A stretch of 64,000 nt of DNA, taken from positions 682,001 to 746,000 of the forward strand of contig NZ_QPJO01000002.1 in assembly GCF_003337305.1 (NCBI RefSeq), given 5' to 3'. Positions 61,485 through 64,000 of the stretch are shown here, one piece after another (the first letter of the stretch is position 1; each line of letters begins with the position of its first letter). The DNA is from Winogradskyella arenosi (GTDB lineage Bacteria; Bacteroidota; Bacteroidia; Flavobacteriales; Flavobacteriaceae). Both the position numbers and the translations under genes were made by a program. The notes beneath the pieces were generated by a model. It did not search any database and was not told where the DNA came from. It saw only the letters and a list, made by a program, of their open reading frames with translations.

Positions 61485-62945
61485 CTAACGCTTATGAATA
61501 ATCTCTTCAGACTCCCATCCAAACAAGCTTTTTTCTTTAATTAATTCGTCTACACCTTCAGGGAGCATAGCTTCCCAACCGTCTTCATTATTAACGATCA
61601 TTTTTAAGACCTTTCTAGAGAAAACAGACAGGTTTGAGGCATCAATATCAGAGATATCAACCACTTTACCATTGTATTTAAAGAATTTAAACAACTCTTT
61701 CATACGTGGGTGAACCTTAAGGTTTTCACTAGTCGTTAACGTACCATCTTCATTTTCCATTGGGTAAAGATAAACACGTAGATCTTTATAGAATAATTTT
61801 CCGAAGGCCTCTAGGATACCTCCACTTAAGTGGCGGTAATATTTCTCATCAAAAATATCTACGAGGTTATTAACGCCCATAGCTAAGCCCATTCGGTTTT
61901 TCGTGTATTGAGAAAAATACTCAACTAGCTTATAATACTCTTGGAAGTTTGAAATTAAAACCGTTTGTCCTAAAGAACATAAGAGTTTTGCACGATCCAT
62001 AAAATCTTGCTCATCAATTTTTCCTTCAGCTCTTAAGTTAGATAAAGTAATTTCAAAAATGACCTGAGTTCTATCCTTATCCACCTTGTTCTCTTTAATG
62101 AACATTTCATAAGACTTCTCTAGCATGTCCATGTTCACTTTAGTAACTGGTCTAAAGCTTCCTCTTAAGGCTAAAATATTTTTCTTGTAAAGGACTCTTG
62201 CTGGTAAAACGTTGTTTCCATCTGGTGCAAACATCACGGCATCTGTCATTCCGTTTTTAACCAATTGTAAGCTCATAAGACGGTTGTCAACGTCTTCAAA
62301 AACAGGTCCGGAGAAATTAATGGTATCAATTTCTAACTGATCCTTATCTAAGTGATCGTAGAGGTAACGTAATAATTTACGCGGTTGATTGTATTTATAA
62401 AACGCCCCATAAATAAGGTTAGTTCCTAATTTGCCAAGGGTTTCTTGTTGTAAACGTGCATCGGTTTCTTTAAATCGAATATGAAGCACAATTTCATTGT
62501 ATTCTTCGTCTTGTCCTGGTTCAACTTGAAACTTAATTCCAACCCAACCATGACCTTTATATTGCTTTGCGAAATCAATGGTCGCTACGGTATTAGCATA
62601 AGAGAAAAAGATCTTGTTAGGATGCTTATCTCTAGTAATACGTTCCTCCATTAAATTCACTTCATGGTTTAACATCTTACGAAGTCTGGCTTCAGTGACG
62701 TAACGACGATCATCTTCTATACCATAAATGGCATCACTAAAATCTTTGTCATAAGCAGACATTGCTTTAGCAATTGTTCCAGACGCACCACCGGCTCTAA
62801 AAAAGTGTCGTACCGTTTCTTGGCCAGCGCCAATTTCTGAAAATGTTCCATAAATATCGGCATTCAAATTGATTCGTAATGCTTTATCTTTTAGAGATGG
62901 AATATTCTCGAAATCCGTGTCGCCTTTATACGTTATGTCCTTCAT
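61485..62945 (-). CDS. Conserved cytoplasmic protein of unknown function (486 aa)
   Basis: This 486-aa soluble protein starts KDITYKGDTDFENIPSLKDK and carries INLNADIYGTFSEIGAGQ, then RHFFRAGGASGTIAKAMSAYDKDFSDAIYG (split), SYANTVATIDF and VLISNFQEYYKLVEYF. No signal peptide, no nucleotide-binding loop and no known active site are evident. Relatives in other flavobacteria are, as I recall, labelled variously as TonB-dependent receptor or nicotinate-nucleotide adenylyltransferase, which the sequence does not support. The frame is open to 62999, but that part covers the TACCTTTG box (62971-62978), so ATG 62945 is the start. Confidence 0.85.
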   Translation of the reverse strand: MKDITYKGDTDFENIPSLKDKALRINLNADIYGTFSEIGAGQETVRHFFRAGGASGTIAKAMSAYDKDFSDAIYGIEDDRRYVTEARLRKMLNHEVNLMEERITRDKHPNKIFFSYANTVATIDFAKQYKGHGWVGIKFQVEPGQDEEYNEIVLHIRFKETDARLQQETLGKLGTNLIYGAFYKYNQPRKLLRYLYDHLDKDQLEIDTINFSGPVFEDVDNRLMSLQLVKNGMTDAVMFAPDGNNVLPARVLYKKNILALRGSFRPVTKVNMDMLEKSYEMFIKENKVDKDRTQVIFEITLSNLRAEGKIDEQDFMDRAKLLCSLGQTVLISNFQEYYKLVEYFSQYTKNRMGLAMGVNNLVDIFDEKYYRHLSGGILEAFGKLFYKDLRVYLYPMENEDGTLTTSENLKVHPRMKELFKFFKYNGKVVDISDIDASNLSVFSRKVLKMIVNNEDGWEAMLPEGVDELIKEKSLFGWESEEIIHKR

Positions 62946-62970
62946 TAAGTTTGGGTTTCTATCGTTTAAG

Positions 62971-63000
62971 CAAAGGTAAGGTTTTACTGTTGCAAACAAA
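62971..63000 (-). promoter_or_regulatory. Promoter (TTTG-N18-TACCTTTG, minus strand) of the 486-aa protein gene
   Basis: TACCTTTG lies at 62971-62978 and TTTG at 62997-63000 (both read on the minus strand), 18 bp apart. This supports the internal ATG at 62945 as the true start. Confidence 0.6.
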
Positions 63001-63154
63001 AAAATAAGTTTATTTTTGTCTTAGCATTTCTGACTTAAAAGCATATAATAAAAATTAGATGTCTTTTTTATTTTATCGTGAATTCTACACGAAAAAAAGA
63101 CAATTTTATTGCGATTTTTTTAACTGAGAAAGGCTTGCACTAAATTGAAAAGGT

Positions 63155-63916
63155 TTGAAAATTACGTTTTTAGGCACTGGTACCTCGCAAGGCATTCCTG
63201 TTATAGGAAGTGATCATCCGGTATGTTTAAGTGAAAATTTTAAAGATAAACGTCTCCGTGTTTCCATTTTGGTTTCGTGGGGTGCGTATACTTTTGTTGT
63301 AGATTGTGGTCCAGATTTTAGACAGCAAATGCTTAGGGCTGAGGTGTCTAAAATAGATGGTATTTTATTTACGCATGAGCATGCCGACCACACCATGGGC
63401 TTAGATGATATTCGTCCATTTTTCTTTAGACAAGGTGATATTCCTTTATACGCACACCAACGCGTTTTTACGTCTTTAGAAAAACGTTTCGATTATATTT
63501 TTGCTACCGAAAACAAATATCCCGGTGCGCCAGGGGTTATAAAAAATGTGGTTGAAAATAAACCCTTTTTAGCAGGCGATTTGTCTATAGTGCCCATTGA
63601 TGGTTTACACCATGAACTTCAAGTTTTTGGTTATCGTTTTGATAAGTTTGCCTATTTAACAGATATGAAAACAGTTTCTGATGCTGAAATAGAAAAACTC
63701 CAAGGGGTAGAAGTATTAGTGGTTAATGCCTTACAAATAACGCCTCACCGATCTCATTTTAATTTAGAAGAAGCTCTTAATTTTATCGCTAAGGTGAATC
63801 CGAAGCGTGCTTACTTAACCCACATCAGTCCGCATTTAGGATTTCATGATGATGTTGAAAAAGAATTACCAGAAAACGTGTTTTTAGCTTACGATAACCT
63901 ACAAATTACCATCTAA
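63155..63916 (+). CDS. MBL-fold metal-dependent hydrolase (PhnP-like)
   Basis: This 253-aa metallo-beta-lactamase-fold protein starts KITFLGTGTSQGIPVIGSDHPVC. The metal-binding HxHxDH motif is FTHEHADHTMGLDDIRPF (near 70), with further ligands in IDGLHHE and AYLTHISPHLG. The pattern resembles PhnP/cyclic-phosphodiester phosphodiesterases and other RNase Z-like phosphodiesterases. Start is TTG at 63155; no ATG fits upstream. It is followed after 2 bp by a membrane-protein gene cut by the window end. Confidence 0.88.
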   Translation: MKITFLGTGTSQGIPVIGSDHPVCLSENFKDKRLRVSILVSWGAYTFVVDCGPDFRQQMLRAEVSKIDGILFTHEHADHTMGLDDIRPFFFRQGDIPLYAHQRVFTSLEKRFDYIFATENKYPGAPGVIKNVVENKPFLAGDLSIVPIDGLHHELQVFGYRFDKFAYLTDMKTVSDAEIEKLQGVEVLVVNALQITPHRSHFNLEEALNFIAKVNPKRAYLTHISPHLGFHDDVEKELPENVFLAYDNLQITI

Positions 63917-63918
63917 TT

Positions 63919-64000
63919 ATGAAGAGTAAAATTTTAATGTATTTGTTTATTTTTTCTGTATTGTTACTGTTATTTCAATACGTGAGTTCTAAAAATATCA
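63919..64000 (+). CDS. Membrane-anchored protein, 3' end off window
   Basis: The first 27 residues are visible. They form a basic start (KSKIL) and one hydrophobic segment (MYLFIFSVLLLLFQYV) followed by SSKNI. It begins 2 bp after the MBL-hydrolase stop and is probably co-transcribed. Nothing about function can be said. Confidence 0.6.
   Translation, partial: MKSKILMYLFIFSVLLLLFQYVSSKNI

Noticed and set aside
1..64000. Prophage, transposon, toxin-antitoxin or defence island
   Set aside because: No integrase, transposase, restriction, CRISPR-Cas or toxin-like gene was found; gene content is ordinary chromosomal.

Overview
The window is an AT-rich bacterial chromosome segment. It almost certainly comes from a member of the Flavobacteriaceae (Bacteroidota), probably a marine gliding type; the genus cannot be fixed from the sequence alone. 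Evidence for this includes a type IX secretion (T9SS) adhesin with its PorP/SprF partner, outer-membrane receptors of the CarboxypepD_reg plus TonB-like barrel type, DUF3822, DUF4834 and DUF3667 proteins, an alpha-oxoamine synthase of the sulfonolipid/sphingolipid type, almost no Shine-Dalgarno sequences, and repeated TAnnTTTG promoter boxes. I see no prophage, transposase, CRISPR array, tRNA or rRNA. The window reads as ordinary, densely packed chromosome with some clade-specific modules.

Layout. 1-7760 (minus): a T9SS surface-adhesin operon made of a 1899-aa repeat adhesin, a PorP/SprF protein and a TPR/PD40 protein cut by the left edge. 8348-11796 (plus): a polyphosphate operon (SixA-like phosphatase, Ppk1, Ppx). 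11902-18010: a small barrel protein, then a minus-strand housekeeping block (miaE, a lipoprotein, dnaX, rsmD, DUF3822, a membrane protein) with the RNase P RNA gene on the plus strand at about 15559-15863. 18168-23305 (plus): a RecD-like helicase, then a lipid A/Kdo-type group (kdsB, a HAD phosphatase, a KdnB-like iron alcohol dehydrogenase, an acyltransferase). 23440-26668 (minus): an NTF2-like protein, a lipoprotein, a DUF1624-type acyltransferase and an MscS channel. 26902-28278: an AGCS amino-acid/sodium symporter.

28286-33246: an acetaldehyde/acetate module. An AraC-type regulator is divergent from aldehyde dehydrogenase, DUF779 and acetyl-CoA synthetase, and the shared intergenic region holds a 21-bp-period direct repeat. 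33249-40314: a small basic protein, a beta-PGM-like HAD, an outer-membrane receptor, an unknown secreted protein, arsC, prfB (with a programmed frameshift), threonine aldolase and YbaB. 40390-46313: an S9 oligopeptidase, then a probable sulfonolipid locus (cysteine-synthase-like enzyme, alpha-oxoamine synthase, convergent GNAT-like protein). 46333-53071: a barrel protein and a glycan-export group (DUF4834, YfhO, GT4, flippase). 53181-64000: an Arg/Ser/Thr-rich secreted protein, DUF3667, uvrA, an ECF-like sigma factor with a 47-aa follower gene, a lipoprotein, an Fe-S-less endonuclease III, bcp, a conserved 486-aa protein of unknown function, an MBL hydrolase and a truncated membrane protein.

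The most interesting points are the candidate sulfonolipid locus, the KdnB-like enzyme beside KdsB without a visible KdnA, the AraC operator with the aldehyde-to-acetyl-CoA operon, the missing metal ligands in DnaX and Nth, the RF2 frameshift without a strong internal Shine-Dalgarno element, and the small conserved-looking gene behind the sigma factor. All functions are read from motifs and family memory; no searches were run.
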